Origin: Plasmopara viticola
Taxonomy: Eukaryota; Oomycota; Peronosporomycetes; Peronosporales; Peronosporaceae
Direction of reading: 5' to 3'
Assembly (NCBI GenBank): GCA_001695595.3
Contig: MBPM02000080.1
Coordinates: 288,200-352,199, forward strand
DNA length: 64,000 nucleotides
In this document: positions 33,170-45,539 of the stretch, piece after piece
How the letters are laid out: the number at the start of each line of letters is the position of its first letter
Numbering within the stretch: position 1 is the first letter of the stretch
Notes under the pieces: generated by a model
Seen by the model: the letters and a program-made list of their open reading frames with translations, nothing else
What the model was told of the DNA's origin: nothing
Databases searched by the model: none
Translations under genes and position numbers: made by a program

Positions 33170-34675
33170 CTTTTAAACACTAAAGCTTGGCTTTATGTTT
33201 TACAAGCATACTCGCGGTCCTTAAACGAGAATGGCGTGCAATCTCGGTAGCAACCGCATCAAGGCAGCTACGCGGCGTGTTGCCGCGAAGCAGCGAAATA
33301 ATTCTACTAAAATTCCTTCACGTGCTGCGATCATTTGCGACAGAATATTGACAGCGGCTAATAAAAATCCGGCAGTACAGTCAGGTCAACGCTCATGTTA
33401 TATTTGACCTGCGCAATCGTTCGTAATTGGCTCAGAATCACAATACAGTGGCTTTGTATGCCTCATGCAAGGGAAATAATTACGCGTTGCTGTTGCTATC
33501 AAAAAAATGTTAATGCCGCGATGCAAAGACATTCTAATGGGCATGTATCTATTCAACCTCATGATAGACAACGCAGTCAAAAGAACTCTGAGCCAGTAGC
33601 GATGAAGGCGCTTCCATAGACTGTCAATAACGTGGTATTACCTTAATTATGTTGTAAGCTAGCAATAGTAAAAATACATGCACGGTGCACTGCACCCCAG
33701 CTTTTAATTAGGTCAGCAGTCGCGCCGCATCGGCGCCATCACTACTCGCTTCGCTCACACCATGTACACAATGGTTTTAAATGCACAATTTTCAGCACGC
33801 TGAGGAATTCGCCGCTTGCTTCGCTCCCGTAATTACCTTAGCGACTTCAGTTTGCAGCGACTTTTGCCGTATCTTCTGCATTCATCTCTTAATATGTAAA
33901 TTTCACATCGGCAAGCTATCTGATTTCAAGTAACCATTGTACCCTTAGAGTTTATCAGCAGCGTTAGACCCGACGACTTTGCTGATGTACGAGCTCGAAC
34001 ATTACTCAAATGGAAAACTCAGTGAAGTACGGAAGGAAGACTGACGACTGTGCGGTCACAACCCCTTACACTATGGGTTTACAGGTACAACACACATTGG
34101 CACTGCTTTTTTGTGATAAAGGCCGTGTGATGTGATAATTACTGAAAGACACTCTTACGGATGAGGAAAGTATTTGCTGTACTTGGCTTATTGTACAGCA
34201 TCTAAAACTGTATGTTTCTTAGATTCGTAGATCAGAATCGCGAAATGATACCAAAGCTGATAACCCAAGATTTTCTGGATAGATACCATCTGATCGATCA
34301 GCAGACGACGCATTTCATTCGATACGCACTCATCAAAAGTTCTCGTCGTCACTCATACAAGCCCTCAATGTCAAGGAGCAACCGGTAAGGCTAAGAATTT
34401 ATCATGCCGATTAGTCTTGCTTGTGTTGATTAAAAAAGCTTAAATTCTGCTGTTTGTCATCATCCCCCCCAGAGAATTGCGCTACTTAAATCAATCGTTC
34501 TTTACTTTAATATATTAGAAAAGAACATATTATCTCGTGTCAAGAGGCGCTTCAAAATCAGCTAATGGCTTTTTTTGTCTAGACATGTCTTTTGCACCGT
34601 ATAGCTGGCTTGTGATTCGAAGGTCGCAAATGTCCCTCCCCAACTTGTCATTATTCAACTTATCCTCCTAAAGCA
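33170..34675 (+). repeat. Unit 3: gag-end fragment and effector upstream flank
   Basis: 33,170-33,430 is the gypsy gag-end fragment (GTGTTGCCGCGAAGCAGCGA), read on the minus strand. 33,431-34,675 is the standard effector flank without SINE or other insertions, making this the cleanest reference copy. No gene. Confidence 0.7.
34649..34661 (+). promoter_or_regulatory. Candidate initiator motif of effector 3
   Basis: TCATTATTCAACT, 15 bases before the ATG at 34,676; equivalent to the motifs at 11,212, 30,901 and 46,468. Confidence 0.3.
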
Positions 34676-36266
34676 ATGCTCAAGCCTCAAATTCTGCGCC
34701 AATTCATGCTGCTATCGGCTTTCACACTCGTGGCAAGTACCAAGGCCATGGTAGCGGTGGATACCCAAGCCCAAAGTCACATGAGGAGCTTGTCAGCAGC
34801 AGAGGATACACGCACTGACCGTTTTGAAGAAAGAGGTTTCAATGCAATCTCTGCAAAGGCTGCATTGCAATTGGAGAAATTCTCGCCAAGTCTGCGTTTA
34901 GGCTCTCTCTTGACAAAGAGAAACTGATCAGCACCTTTTTCAAGGAGTCCAACGTAAAAACTGCAAAGGGGAATTTGTTCGCAAGGGAGCAGTATCAAAT
35001 GTGGGCTAGTCGTGTCTTTCGCGCCTACAAAAATCGTACGAAGGCTTATAAGGCCTTGTTCCGCGAGCTGAAACAACAATTTGACGACTATGAGCTGGCT
35101 TCGTTAATACTTGAAGGTCTAGCGTCTTCAAGGACGGAAGCCGTAGCCAAACACTATTACGACCTTCAGATACAGGATTGGATAGCGAACAAGGAAAAGT
35201 TGATGTCTTTCGTGCCTTGAAACTTGATATTGACAAGGGCAGCGTATTCAAGAATCCGCTCTTGGAGACATATGTCTCGTTTGCTCGTCAGCTTCCACGA
35301 AAAGATGGATCCGGCGACCAAATAGTTTTCGATAATTTGTATCGTTTGCTGAAGGAGAACTATGGCGTTCCTCGCTTGGCTAAAATGCTTGGGGCTTCGA
35401 ACGTTGACCTCCGCGAAGGAAGCATCGGTAAAAGGGTGATGGATACGATGCAACATAAAGTTTTCGTAGGATGGTCAGAAATATCACTTTTGTCTTTTCT
35501 CAAAAAGGCTGGCGCTGAAGATGCTGCAGCAACCAGCACCTGGCTTTCTCTCATCAAAGGATCGTTTGGGACTACCAGATATAAGCAGTTGGTGAACGAT
35601 TTGTCGGAAGGCTTGTGGAAAGAGCGTGACGTAAAGGAGAAGGCCCTTGCTACTGTCCTTACGGTAGCGCAGAAAGATGAGAGCACGCGTATTTCTGCTA
35701 CATACCAATTAGAAAAGCTGTTTAGGCTTTGGGACGAGGAAAATAAGACGGCAAGCGATGTGCTCGACATTCTTGGGCTCAAAGTGGCAGGAATGAAAGC
35801 TGAGGACATTGTCGAGAGTCCACTGTTAGAGACATGGTTTGCGTTCGAATCGCGACAACGTTTTGACGATGCTAAATTACTTGAAACATTATTAAGGCAT
35901 TTGACTATGGAACAATTAGCGAGCATGACAGTCTTGGAGACGAAGGACTCAAACATGGCAGCTCGTTTCCTCGATGTGCGAAAGGCACTCTTCGAAAAAT
36001 GGCAAATGGAGGCGCTTGACGAGGACGCTGTTTTTCAACGTCTTCATCTCCATATCGCTGGCGACAAGCTTTTTACGCACCCGGCGTTGGATGCCTGGTA
36101 TTGGTATGTTGTTGAATGCCATGGCACGGATCCAGGTGCATTCATTTCGCGGGTTGTGAAGAAATACTACCGTAATTCCGAATCGCTTTTTGACATGGTG
36201 CACAAAGAATTAGGAAAAGAAGGTTTCTCAGGTGCGATAAGCGTTGCCGAAGCGCTCAAAGAATAG
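34676..36266 (+). pseudogene. Effector 3: full-length LWY effector with two frameshifts
   Basis: Start ATG at 34,676; signal peptide 1-27, RSLS at 37-40 and EER at 51-53, all intact. Against the 46,495 paralogue there is a one-base loss at about 34,908, after S-L-R-L, which leads to TGA at 34,925. A net four-base loss lies at about 35,195, inside the region linking the first and second modules. From about 35,180 to 36,266 the last frame is open for 362 codons with no defect and holds three to four LWY modules (V-F-R-A-L-K-L-D, D-I-L-G-L-K, L-E-T-W-F-A-F-E, W-Y-W-Y-V-V). As written it could give only an 83-residue secreted peptide. The long undamaged 3' frame means the breaks are recent, or are sequencing errors. 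Confidence 0.75.
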
Positions 36267-38760
36267 TCGTTCTCTACGTACCTCGAGCCCGAGTGATGAC
36301 GACTCGTTTAATACCCACGAGTAGAAGTTAGTCGCATAGCGAATAGCTTGGCATATATTTACATGAAAGACACTGCACGATAACTTCTTCTCTAACAGAG
36401 ATAATGAGTGATTGTCAGAGTGGTGTGTTCCACACCATTTGCCGTCAGTTTTACATCAAGAGACGGCATGTATCGTCACGGAATAATGTACGCGTTCACA
36501 TTCATAATATTATCTGTGAGTCGCATTAACTGTGCTGCACTACTAGCCTATGTAATAGATCCTGTCCTGGCATCTCGCTCCTACCTGTGTATCCGGCTTT
36601 TTTCAATTGCGGTCCTTATTTCTCTCAAGTCCACATTTTTTCTGCCCGACTTTGCGTAGCGACTCACTCCACCAAAGCTACCTGCAAATTGTTCATCGTG
36701 CTCTGATCGTTAATCAATAACTTTCAATACCTTATTCTTAAAGTAATTTCCAGTTTATTCAAATTCAATCTTCTACCTACATTCTTGCAGCCACAAATTA
36801 TGACTTGCATGAACCAAATGTCACATCTTTTGCATCTTTCTTAAGGAAACATGTGAAATCCACCCAGTTGTTAGACTTGTCCTGTCATTAGCTTGACAGA
36901 TCTAGACGATCAGTGTAATCTGTATCGTAGAATGCGCTGACTTCAGATTTCTGCTCATTTCTTGTTGCATACAAATATACCATTCACGACTTAAAATGTG
37001 CGTGTGTCCGAAAAGAATTTTTATCGCTAGCGTAATTCTCTTCCGTCTAGCTGTCATTGTATCTGCTCAAAACTTGTACAGCAATTGCAGTGACAGGAGT
37101 CGTGCGAGTAATCAAGCCTTCTAATATTTCGATAAACTTTTGTACGATAGCATGCCGTTGCTAGTGTTTCATTAATACTGCTCCTCAGGTTAATTCTTAT
37201 CGCCCATTAATTGTAAAATGCAAATTTGGTGAGCGTTGCTTACTTACATCGCTTCAAGATACACCGTTTGCGAAGAGAAAAATTAGCTTCTTAAGTTCAA
37301 TTTATCGTCCATCAAGCTATATGCTAAGACGAGTACTAACGTATAAAGCAATTATTGTTCATCACTCTATATGCAAAGACAAGATGCAACGTGATTATTA
37401 GCTCATTTTTACGGTGAAGTCTTGCGCGAATTCTACTTAGTTAAAATTGTACAGGTAAGACGTCGATGCATCAGTACATGACTATGACAATGCGAGCGCA
37501 ACAAAGAGTGTGCTTTCGAGACCATCGTTTTGTTCTCTGCAAAAATGGCAAATTATGGCGCTTATCGACCAGATTGAACCGTCTTGTCTTCGACAGAGAG
37601 TGTCCACAGAAGGCACGTTGGTAAATGACGATAGTACATGGCTATATACCTTTGGAGCGGTTGTCGGTACGGTTGCAGACTATAAAAGACTAAACTTTTT
37701 CTCAGTGAATGCTCAGTTTGAGCTCGAAATGATGCCCGTAATAGAGCTTGACATTAAGTACAAGTCTAGAAAACGGGACGTTTTTGACGATGCACTATGA
37801 CGTTGCCTAATAAATGAGCTAGCTCGTGTCGCAATTTTGTATCGAATGTAATTTGTGGCGCGTACGCGCGAGAGGACATGTGCGTAGATTTATTTAAACG
37901 ATCTGGGGCGCACTGTTCTCATTGACTTGGATTTATCTCTTCGTGTATGGGCTAGCTAATCTTCGCGATATATTACCGCCAAAACATTGTGTCTCTTAAA
38001 AAAAGTCGTGTTGTTTGCTGGTAACAGCCATTTCACAATCCACTTACGATATGAAGACTTTTCAACAGCAGGCGCGATAGATTGGCTCCAAGCTAAGATA
38101 TAGACATGAGATAAAGCACATCTACCTGTTTTGATACAGCTGTCTATGAAAGATGTGCCCGCGCATAATTTAATAATTTAAATTGTAGCCAATGGGGGCT
38201 TAGTGTACATGTTCAAAACTGATTAGATGCAATTGCGATCGGTGTTCCGTTTACATTCATTTAAGCTATGTTATAGCTCAGGCCAGGTAAACGAGAGAGA
38301 ATTAGTATCGGGCTCTTTGCGTGAACAGCCGCGGGACGCCAAACCATCAACTGGGTTAAAAGTTGTTTTGAACACGGAGAGTCTTTGTGACTATGGGCTC
38401 GATTCGAGCGATTTGCTCGCGGATAGATGCGATCGTCTTTGGAATTGGTTTTGAAAGACCTCGTGATATTAAACATCGGGCATCCAGTTCCTGCATTGGC
38501 TAAAGCAGTTAAGCAAATCGGCGTTACAATCTACCAGCTTCAAGGCTGCATCCGGCAGATATCGATCGCGAGCAACATCATAACGAAGACACCACATGAT
38601 GTGGACATCGTCCTTCTCCTCATTTCGTTAAAGAGAGTAATCCATTATCTGTGAAGTAAGGAAATAAATTTTGCTCCCATATTTATATGATTACGAGGCC
38701 CCACTTCAGCATGATTGCTGTAACATTGTGTATGCTTTAATTTAAGCCAATCAGCATCTT
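36267..38760. repeat. 3' flank of effector 3, duplicated downstream of effector 4
   Basis: No gene I can support. It matches 48.1-49.9 kb and, after the hAT insertion, 52.65-53.1 kb. Pairs include GGCATGTATCGTCACGGA (36,464) with GGCACGTATCGCCACGGA (48,522), and GCGTACGCGCGAG (37,861) with the same bases at 49,747. Short frames at 37,510-37,800 and 38,227-38,654 are not preserved in the second copy. Confidence 0.65.
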
Positions 38761-38764
38761 CAAA

Positions 38765-40620
38765 GTTTCACGCCACGAGGGATGTTTTATTTTGTGATCC
38801 CGGGAGACCGATGCTGGAGCTCCCGCACTCAGTAGTGTTTACAAAAACATGATGCTGCATAATTTAGTTTGCAGATTAAAGGTCTGCACGCAGTCAATAA
38901 CGAAAATTGTGCTAAAGGAATCTGTATCTTGTCCGTCAACTTATATAAGGTGTCAAAAGAAAAGTAAAGCGTACAGCTTCCGTACTTTTGTACTCAACCT
39001 AAGAGAGCCTTTCGCCATCCTCAGAACTTAATGAGGCAAAAGTACAATGAGTATGCCTTAAGCAGAGACTACGCTCTTTTGAGCTGCAAAATGAGTGCGT
39101 TAGATTGCATGAGAAATCCTTGCGGAGCTAGCAAGCTGCCCCCTCAAGCTTCATATACCTCATGCTGAGCATGAGTCGAAGCCGCAGCCCCAACAATATA
39201 GACATCCATGGCAGCAATCATGGCATTTTAGTTAATCACAGCCACTTCGTTGGCCACGAACTTAGAGTGTGCTTTTTTAGTTAAAATTAATCATTGTGGC
39301 TGCTCCTCATACTTTTTAGCTCATCGAGGATAAGATGAGCTATGGCTCTCCAGACACGAGCGTTCAATCAGAGAGCAGCAATGAAGAAAGTGAGATCCGC
39401 AGTGAGAGCAGTGGCGTTTGAGAATTACTCCCGATTCTACTTCATTGGCTCTCATAAGTTTTGTGAAGGGGTATAACCGCTAGATGATCCTAGCTCGTCA
39501 GTGAAAGTACCACGACTTCACGACTCACTCCACACGGATTACGGCGTGGCGATCAAGAAGTACCATAGAAGATTACTGCTGTCTAAGCCTACTTCTTCTT
39601 CATGAAGAGAATAGATTCGTGCATGACCAAAAGGTTGCCGCCCTATCAGCTAGGTGGATTTAACGAAAGGCTGAAATCTTTTGGCTGTGTAATGAATGAG
39701 ATTTTCATGTCGGATTGATCGCCGCGCGTCTTTGCGCAAGGTATAACAACTGCGTCGAAAAGTCGCTTCCCTTCATAGTGATATCCAGGCACGGTCGCCC
39801 AATCAACAAGCTGGCTTTACGAATTCTTAGCCCCTAAACCTTTTGACTCGTACCTTGCATCTATCGTCCGCCGTAAGGCCAATCAAACCCGCAGTACTGA
39901 ACAGGTCGAGCAGTTTGGCAGCACCTTGAAGAGTTGCTGGGAATTTTTTTATAGCTCACATAATTCCTCGCAATTTAGCCTCTTAGACGCCTCAAATTCA
40001 ATGTTATGTGAGTCAACATTTTACCCCCTTAGACGCCTCATATTTAATGTTATGTGAGTCAACATTTTAACATCGTCGTGAAATGTCGACTCCGACACAT
40101 GCCTTTCTTAGGACTGGGAAGGGTATAAACGAATAGTGCTTTGTCTTTATCCTCTTCCGAGGGATCAGTAAAGCTTGTCTTAAAATCAAAGTAAACCTCC
40201 TACCACGTTGATCTGAAAACTTTGAAATTTTAGTTTAAGCGGATAAAGTTGCATCTTTTGGCTTGCTATTCATGTTCGGCCGACTTTTACCCGAGTCGGA
40301 TAACTGTTTTCGTCAAAGATCTCGGTAGAAAACGTTCTTGGTCTTCCCCTTACTAACTTTAAAACAAATTGTGCTTTTAACAGCTGGCAAAACACAAGAG
40401 TAATTGTACACTAATTAGTGCGCATAGTTAATATTTGAAACTTGCAAATACAACCATGGATTGTTTATTAGTCTACAAATGTGGTGGCATCTCAGCGCAT
40501 GTTATTTGCAGTGCGCCTTTAGGCACAAGTTTGATCCTTTTTGACTGATCATTTGCGTGTTGATTGTCAGAGTGGAGCAGCGTTTGCGTGACAGCGTCGA
40601 TAAATAGTGAGCCCAAACTA
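38765..40620 (-). mobile_element. Decayed gypsy 3' region, copy D
   Basis: Same orientation as the 19.25-21 kb part of copy C and the 1-1,000 part of copy A. Anchors are GTTGGCCACGAACTTA (39,249; also at 15), GGGAGACCGATG (38,802; compare 19,284) and the block 40,250-40,400 (compare 700-850). No domain is readable. Confidence 0.6.
39982..40072. repeat. Tandem duplication, period 46 bp
   Basis: CTTAGACGCCTCA followed by AATGTTATGTGAGTCAACAT, with five bases between them that differ, occurs at 39,982 and 40,028. The two copies differ by about three bases. Confidence 0.85.
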
Positions 40621-40679
40621 TCTAAAAATCATATTCCAAAATATCAAAATCATACTTGTTTATTTTCGGTTGTACTAGC

Positions 40680-42321
40680 TGCACTATCCTGCTAAGGTGG
40701 CACTATACCTCTTATTGTTGGTAGAACATCAAGCCGGTTTTCAATAATAGATAGCCCAAAACACAGCGAATCGATATTTAAATCGACTTCCGTTTTGAAA
40801 GTATGTAAAAGGGGGCATATACTGCGGTAGCAGACTTAGTCGCTTACCAAGAAATACAACCAGAACCACAAACACTTCCACAAATATTTTCGAATCACAA
40901 CATATTGCACAATTCGATTATTTATGACCAATAATATATACCAGTTGTTCACCAAAAAATCGCATGTCTTGGTGCACTTTTCCTCTGTTCAAGGTGAAGT
41001 ATGATTTAGTCACATCTGGTTGCACTTCAAGATAAATCCTACGTTTGTTGAATAACACCTGAACCCTCGCAAGATAGTCGTTTACGCTGCTCGAATAACT
41101 TGCTGGCTTCTACGAGCCTAAGGAGGCACATCCATTTGCAGTTCTTCCGGCGGTCAAGCAGAAAAAACGCGTTACCGCCTTCATTCTCTGCGATCAAGAC
41201 TCATGTTCTAGCAGCACGAATTCAGTAATTACGACAATAGCACCTACCGTAAGATCTTGAAAAAAAACTAACTTTTCACCGCAAAAGGGAGGAGAGGCTA
41301 GAACCCTTTTTTGCAATAAGGGAGAAAAAATAGTCCGAAGGCAGCTTGATCGTAAATGATTAGGTGTAAGTGAAGTTTGCACGCTCTTACCTATGACACC
41401 GCTTTTAAATTGAGCACTGACCCGTGAACACACTTCTCCGCAGGGTCTCATGATCTAAAAGTACACAAAGGAATGTTTTGAAAACAACTTTTCATACGGC
41501 TATCTCCAAGCTTTACCAGTATCAACTCTGTAAGCAAAGTTGGCGCGAGCTTCATACATATTAATGAGCCGAAAGAGCTGACGGATTTATTTATTAGGGC
41601 GCCACTATCTGAAAAATTATAGTTTTCACGACCATAGACGGCTTAGAGGAAGGATCACCTCGCGCATTGATCTCTAGAGTGCAAATTTAGTATAAGGTCG
41701 CTCTGTTATAAAGGTACAGACAGATTTAATTCAGCGGATATCACTTATATGCAGTTCCTCGCTCAACAGAACTGCAGTCTACTCCCAATAGACTCCAGCA
41801 TTCTCGAGTCATGCGACTGCCGCTGCTCTGGCTATAGAAAGTAAAAAAGTCTGATCCGTGCCTGTCCAGAACGGGACCGACAAAGAAGACCTTTGGCTCG
41901 TCCATGTGCTTCAAAGTGTCGCTGTTAAAACTTGCGCTTTTTAAACTAGTGAACTTGTTAGAGGTGGGGTGCCGAAATTACGAAGGAATAAGAGCTCATG
42001 ATGTGCAGAAGTTTGTTAAAAGTTGGACTTTGAGAGTTCGAGTGCTTTTCGAGAAATCACTGCTGCGTAAAGCTGTTGATTGTATACAAATATATATAGA
42101 AGGTCATTAAATTCCATTTTTCGTCGTGCTAGATTGCAAAATCTTGCGAGCCGAAAAAGATTTTGGTAAGACAAAATTATTGCCCGGGGTTCTAGAGGGG
42201 TTCACCGAACTGGATAGCTTTAAACATTATCAAAAATTGAACAACTGGTTAGTTTTCTTTATCATAAATGATCACATTGTGCAATATGTTGTGCTCTGAT
42301 AAAGATGATGCAATTATATAT
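40680..42321 (+). mobile_element. Gypsy gag/protease-side debris
   Basis: Parts resemble 14.46-15.8 kb in the same orientation: ATTGCACAATTC (40,903) compares with ATTGCACAAATTC (14,548), and TTAATGAGCCGAAAGAGCTGACGG (split: TTAATGAGCCGAAAG, AGCTGACGG; 41,559) compares with TTATGAGCCAAACGAGTTGACGG (split likewise; 14,726). No usable frame. Confidence 0.45.
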
Positions 42322-44619
42322 GGGAGCGATTACCTGGCAACAATTTTTTTTCAAACCGCCCAACTCTTCTCACACATCAACTCTATTGATTGAATTTGAA
42401 GGCCTCTGACTGGTCAAATTAGAGTAAAATTGATATTTTTGCCATCCTTTCAAATTTCGACGCACACCAACCCCATTTCCCTTGAAACCGTGTGAACACT
42501 GCTCACTTTTGTTAAAATGGCTCTTCTTCAACCTTAGAGAGTAGTTTACTCCATTCAAGGAGAACTTGAAAAGCTCTCGATGCGCATTTTATCGCTGAGG
42601 GCTATGTTTTCAGAATTAAGGCACCAAGTGCATTGGAAACAGTAAAGATGGAGCCATCAATTATATAGCTATGTGGTGCTCTCAAGCTCACAATACAGTT
42701 GCCATTATAGATGCAGCACGCCCGCAAAGGCGTACCAAAGCACTGGCAAGCTACCATCGAACGAGTGAAGGTTGTTGAAGATGATGACGGCAACATCAAG
42801 ACTGACTGGGAAGTGATAGTAGCGAAAGGAGGACACAACTACCAAGTCCTTGAGGGTGCCTCTGTCCATTCTCGTGGGTGTGCACTCAGCGCAGAAGCTC
42901 GCGAGCAAGTACTCCTATTAAGAAATACCGGTGTCAAACCTGGTGCTTTTTTTGCCTTCCCCGGAACGATAGCATGACTAGGACATTTACAACATCCGCG
43001 ACACAAATCGCGCTGTCAAACTACAAGGATGGACACCTCTCACAGCGCTACTAGATAAGCTAGCCACTGCTGATGCGCAGTATTAAACTGCATGCAAGGA
43101 GCAGCACCTGACACACCTTTCATTGTTTCATCATCGGCAAAGGAGATTGTATGCAAGTATGCTGCTAGAACAGTCTGGCTGCTTGACTGTACCTACGAAA
43201 CAAACCAGTATGGCTTGCCTCCGCTCCACATTGTCGGTGTTACCAGCATAAACAACAACTTCACGTTGGCACCCTGTTTTCTGCAGGCAGAACCGTAGAA
43301 TAATTTCCTCTGGACCATGCGCAAGCTGCAGCAGCTATTTTGCGATATGGGTGTTATTACAGAATCTTTAGTCACTGATCGAGAGCTTGCTCTCAAGAAC
43401 TCAGTTGACAATATTTTGGTGGCCTTAAATGGGCTTACACATCTCGAGAAATATTTTTGCCAACTACAAAAGTCATTTGCCACTAATGATGCTTGGGAGG
43501 CCTTCATCTAAGCCTAAAACATTTTAGTTGCCCAAGATTAAACCGAGGATTATAATCAAAATCTTAAACACATGCGTAAAACTCAGTAAACAAGCCCTCA
43601 AGTTATCCAATACATCGAAGAAACCTGGCTGTGTTGAAAAAAAAGTTTGTGGCCCACTGCCTCAGTAATAAAGCATTGCAGGCATATCATAAGGTAAGCG
43701 CTCATGCTGCTCCAAAACAGTAAAATGGATTATTTACGGGCGATCTGTTGGTTAATAACGCAATCATGGGCATTTAGCTGCCATCAAGCAACAGCATGCA
43801 AGAGAGCGTGCAAGCGTTAACATGGGCTTTGGCAAAATGTTTACCAATGTCATGGCCAAGATTTCATAGGCTGGTCTGCGTGCAGCAGTCGCCAGTTCAA
43901 AGATCGTCTTGATGATGTTGACAATGATGATAAGACCATCGAACTCTGTAAAAGTATGTACAGATTGAAGAAGTACCGCACATAAAGTATAAACAGAGCG
44001 TGCAGTGGACAGATACACGTTGTGTCAAAGCAGGTCAAACACGGGATATCCATCTTCTTTGCACGACACCTGTCTCTCTCCATCGATGACTCCAACAAGA
44101 ACTAATGGCTTTTTCATTCACCAAAGGTTGTTGTACAGTAAGGTCTACCAGATTTGCCAACGGCTTGGCAGATGATATTAGCCCAGTTTTGAATGGTGGG
44201 GAGCATCGAAGAAGACAGATTTTAAATACACCCTAGTGCTACCACAGGCAAACATTTGTGATTTAGAGCAGACCCAGCGTCGTGGGCGGCTTTGTTCTGT
44301 AGAATGACGCGCGTACCATCGCTTGAGCATATGGAGGCCGCTCTCGACCCTTCTAGGCGTCGCATTTGTCGCAATTGTGGATAGCCAGGTCATAATGCAC
44401 GAACATGTCAACAACCTGCACCTCCATAACCTATATTACTCAATTGATAGCACCTTCTCAAGGGCAGCCATTGCTGAGGCTGGCTTTGATACGCTTGTGA
44501 GGGCGTGTTGATATAAATTGAAATTATTCCAATCTGGCCAATCAGAGGCCTCCAAATCTGATCAAAGAAGCTATTTTATGAGGGCGGTAAAAAAACCGGT
44601 GGTCAGGTAATGGCTCCCT
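42322..44619 (+). mobile_element. MULE (Mutator-like) DNA transposon, dead
   Basis: About 2.3 kb. The termini are imperfect long inverted repeats of about 100 bp. The left reads GGGAGCGATTACCTGG and the reverse complement of the right reads GGGAGCCATTACCTGA; further in, GAAGGCCTCTGACTGG (42,398) pairs with GGAGGCCTCTGATTGG (44,553 inward). Long TIRs are typical of MULEs. Flanking bases (ATTATATAT and AAAATATTT) are both AT-rich but not a convincing 9-bp duplication. The transposase is described separately. Confidence 0.75.
42711..44405 (+). pseudogene. MULE transposase pseudogene
   Basis: The core at 43,092-43,511 reads W-L-L-D-C-T-Y-E-T-N-Q-Y-G-L-P-P-L-H-I-V, the MULE transposase domain opening with its first catalytic aspartate. 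It continues with N-F-T-L-A-P-C-F-L-Q-A-E-P, a TAG at 43,297-43,299, then M-R-K-L-Q-Q-L-F and S-L-V-T-D-R-E-L-A-L-K-N-S with the second aspartate. A zinc knuckle C-R-N-C-G-x-P-G-H-N-A-R-T-C is encoded near 44,355-44,400, as in many MULE transposases, with a stop inside it at the x. The first part (42,711-42,977) ends in TGA at 42,975-42,977. At least three stops make it inactive. Confidence 0.8.
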
Positions 44620-44633
44620 AAAATATTTGTGTT

Positions 44634-44646
44634 TATGATTCTGATT
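44634..44646. repeat. Target-site duplication of SINE copy 5 (left)
   Basis: TATGATTCTGATT here is repeated exactly at 44,973-44,985. The following GTATTTCTTGATAA continues the gypsy gag-end sequence seen at 7,943 (CTGATTGTATTTCTTCATAA), so the element split that segment. Confidence 0.9.
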
Positions 44647-44972
44647 CAGGAAAAAGATTGGGGTGACGCCCTCATTCCAAGCGCGGGGGCTAAATGCTCG
44701 CGCGCTTCGGGCAGGTGCTCTCGGGCATCTGCAGGTCTCTAACGAGTCTCACCCTCGACGCGACGGTCCCCAGCACCAGGGTGTCACATGGGCTCTTACC
44801 AAGTCAGAGATAAACAAAATAATGGAAGACCCTCACGACCTCGGTGCTGGCTGCACTGCGCGCCGAACGAGACCCGACGTATGCGGACATCACTCTATGC
44901 CGTGGACTAGCCAGACTGAGCCTAGCACGTGCATAACTTGGCTACGCGATAACGTAATACAATACAATACAA
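44647..44972 (+). mobile_element. SINE-like element, copy 5
   Basis: 326 bp, plus orientation, from CAGGAAAAAGATTGGGGTG to the AATACAATACAATACAA tail, between perfect 13-bp target duplications. Its sequence differs from copy 2 at a handful of sites. The short frame through it is incidental. Confidence 0.88.
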
Positions 44973-45539
44973 TATGATTCTGATTGTATTTCTTGATAAA
45001 GCTACCGCAATTTATATCCTTATCGCTTTTTAGAAGACCTTAATAGGTAAATCGGTATGAATACTGATTGGTTGCATTCGGCATTATTTTCTACCAACAA
45101 TAAGTTCTTGGATTTCTTAATTCCTATCACCAGATCGTAAAAATATTTTTCCTTGTATAACGGGCAATTTCGGTAGGAGCGCTTCAACCAAGGAGGCATG
45201 CGGCGCGTTGACATGAAGCAGCGTGCTGCAATCATTTGCGATAGAACCTCGACAGAAGACAGATAATATGCGGCGACAAATCCAGGTCAACGCTTGTTAT
45301 ATATTTGGTCAACGTGATCCGTTCAGACCTGTCGAGCGAGTACCAGATCACAGTGCTACTTATGCCCCGTTCGAGTACAAAGATGCTGTTGTGCGAAAAG
45401 ATGTTAAGCCGCAATGCGAGGATAGAGTTTTAAAGGATATGTATCTATCAATCGACAGCAAGATCAAGCACAGTAAAGACAACTTCTAGCCAGTAAGACT
45501 GTTGATAAATAAAGTAGCGTCAACACAAATTACGTTGCT

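Noticed and set aside
35178..35220. A separate gene starting at 35,178
   Set aside because: The frame begins with TTG and is simply the third piece of frameshifted effector 3; it has no signal peptide of its own.
36408..36659. Hydrophobic 83-codon ORF as a membrane protein
   Set aside because: The colinear copy at 48.25-48.5 kb does not keep the frame, and the composition follows local T-richness.
39982..40072. Possible CRISPR-like or satellite array
   Set aside because: Only two copies, in a eukaryotic genome; a plain tandem duplication.
42313..44629. A 9-bp target duplication for the MULE
   Set aside because: The flanks (ATTATATAT and AAAATATTT) are AT-rich but do not match well enough.
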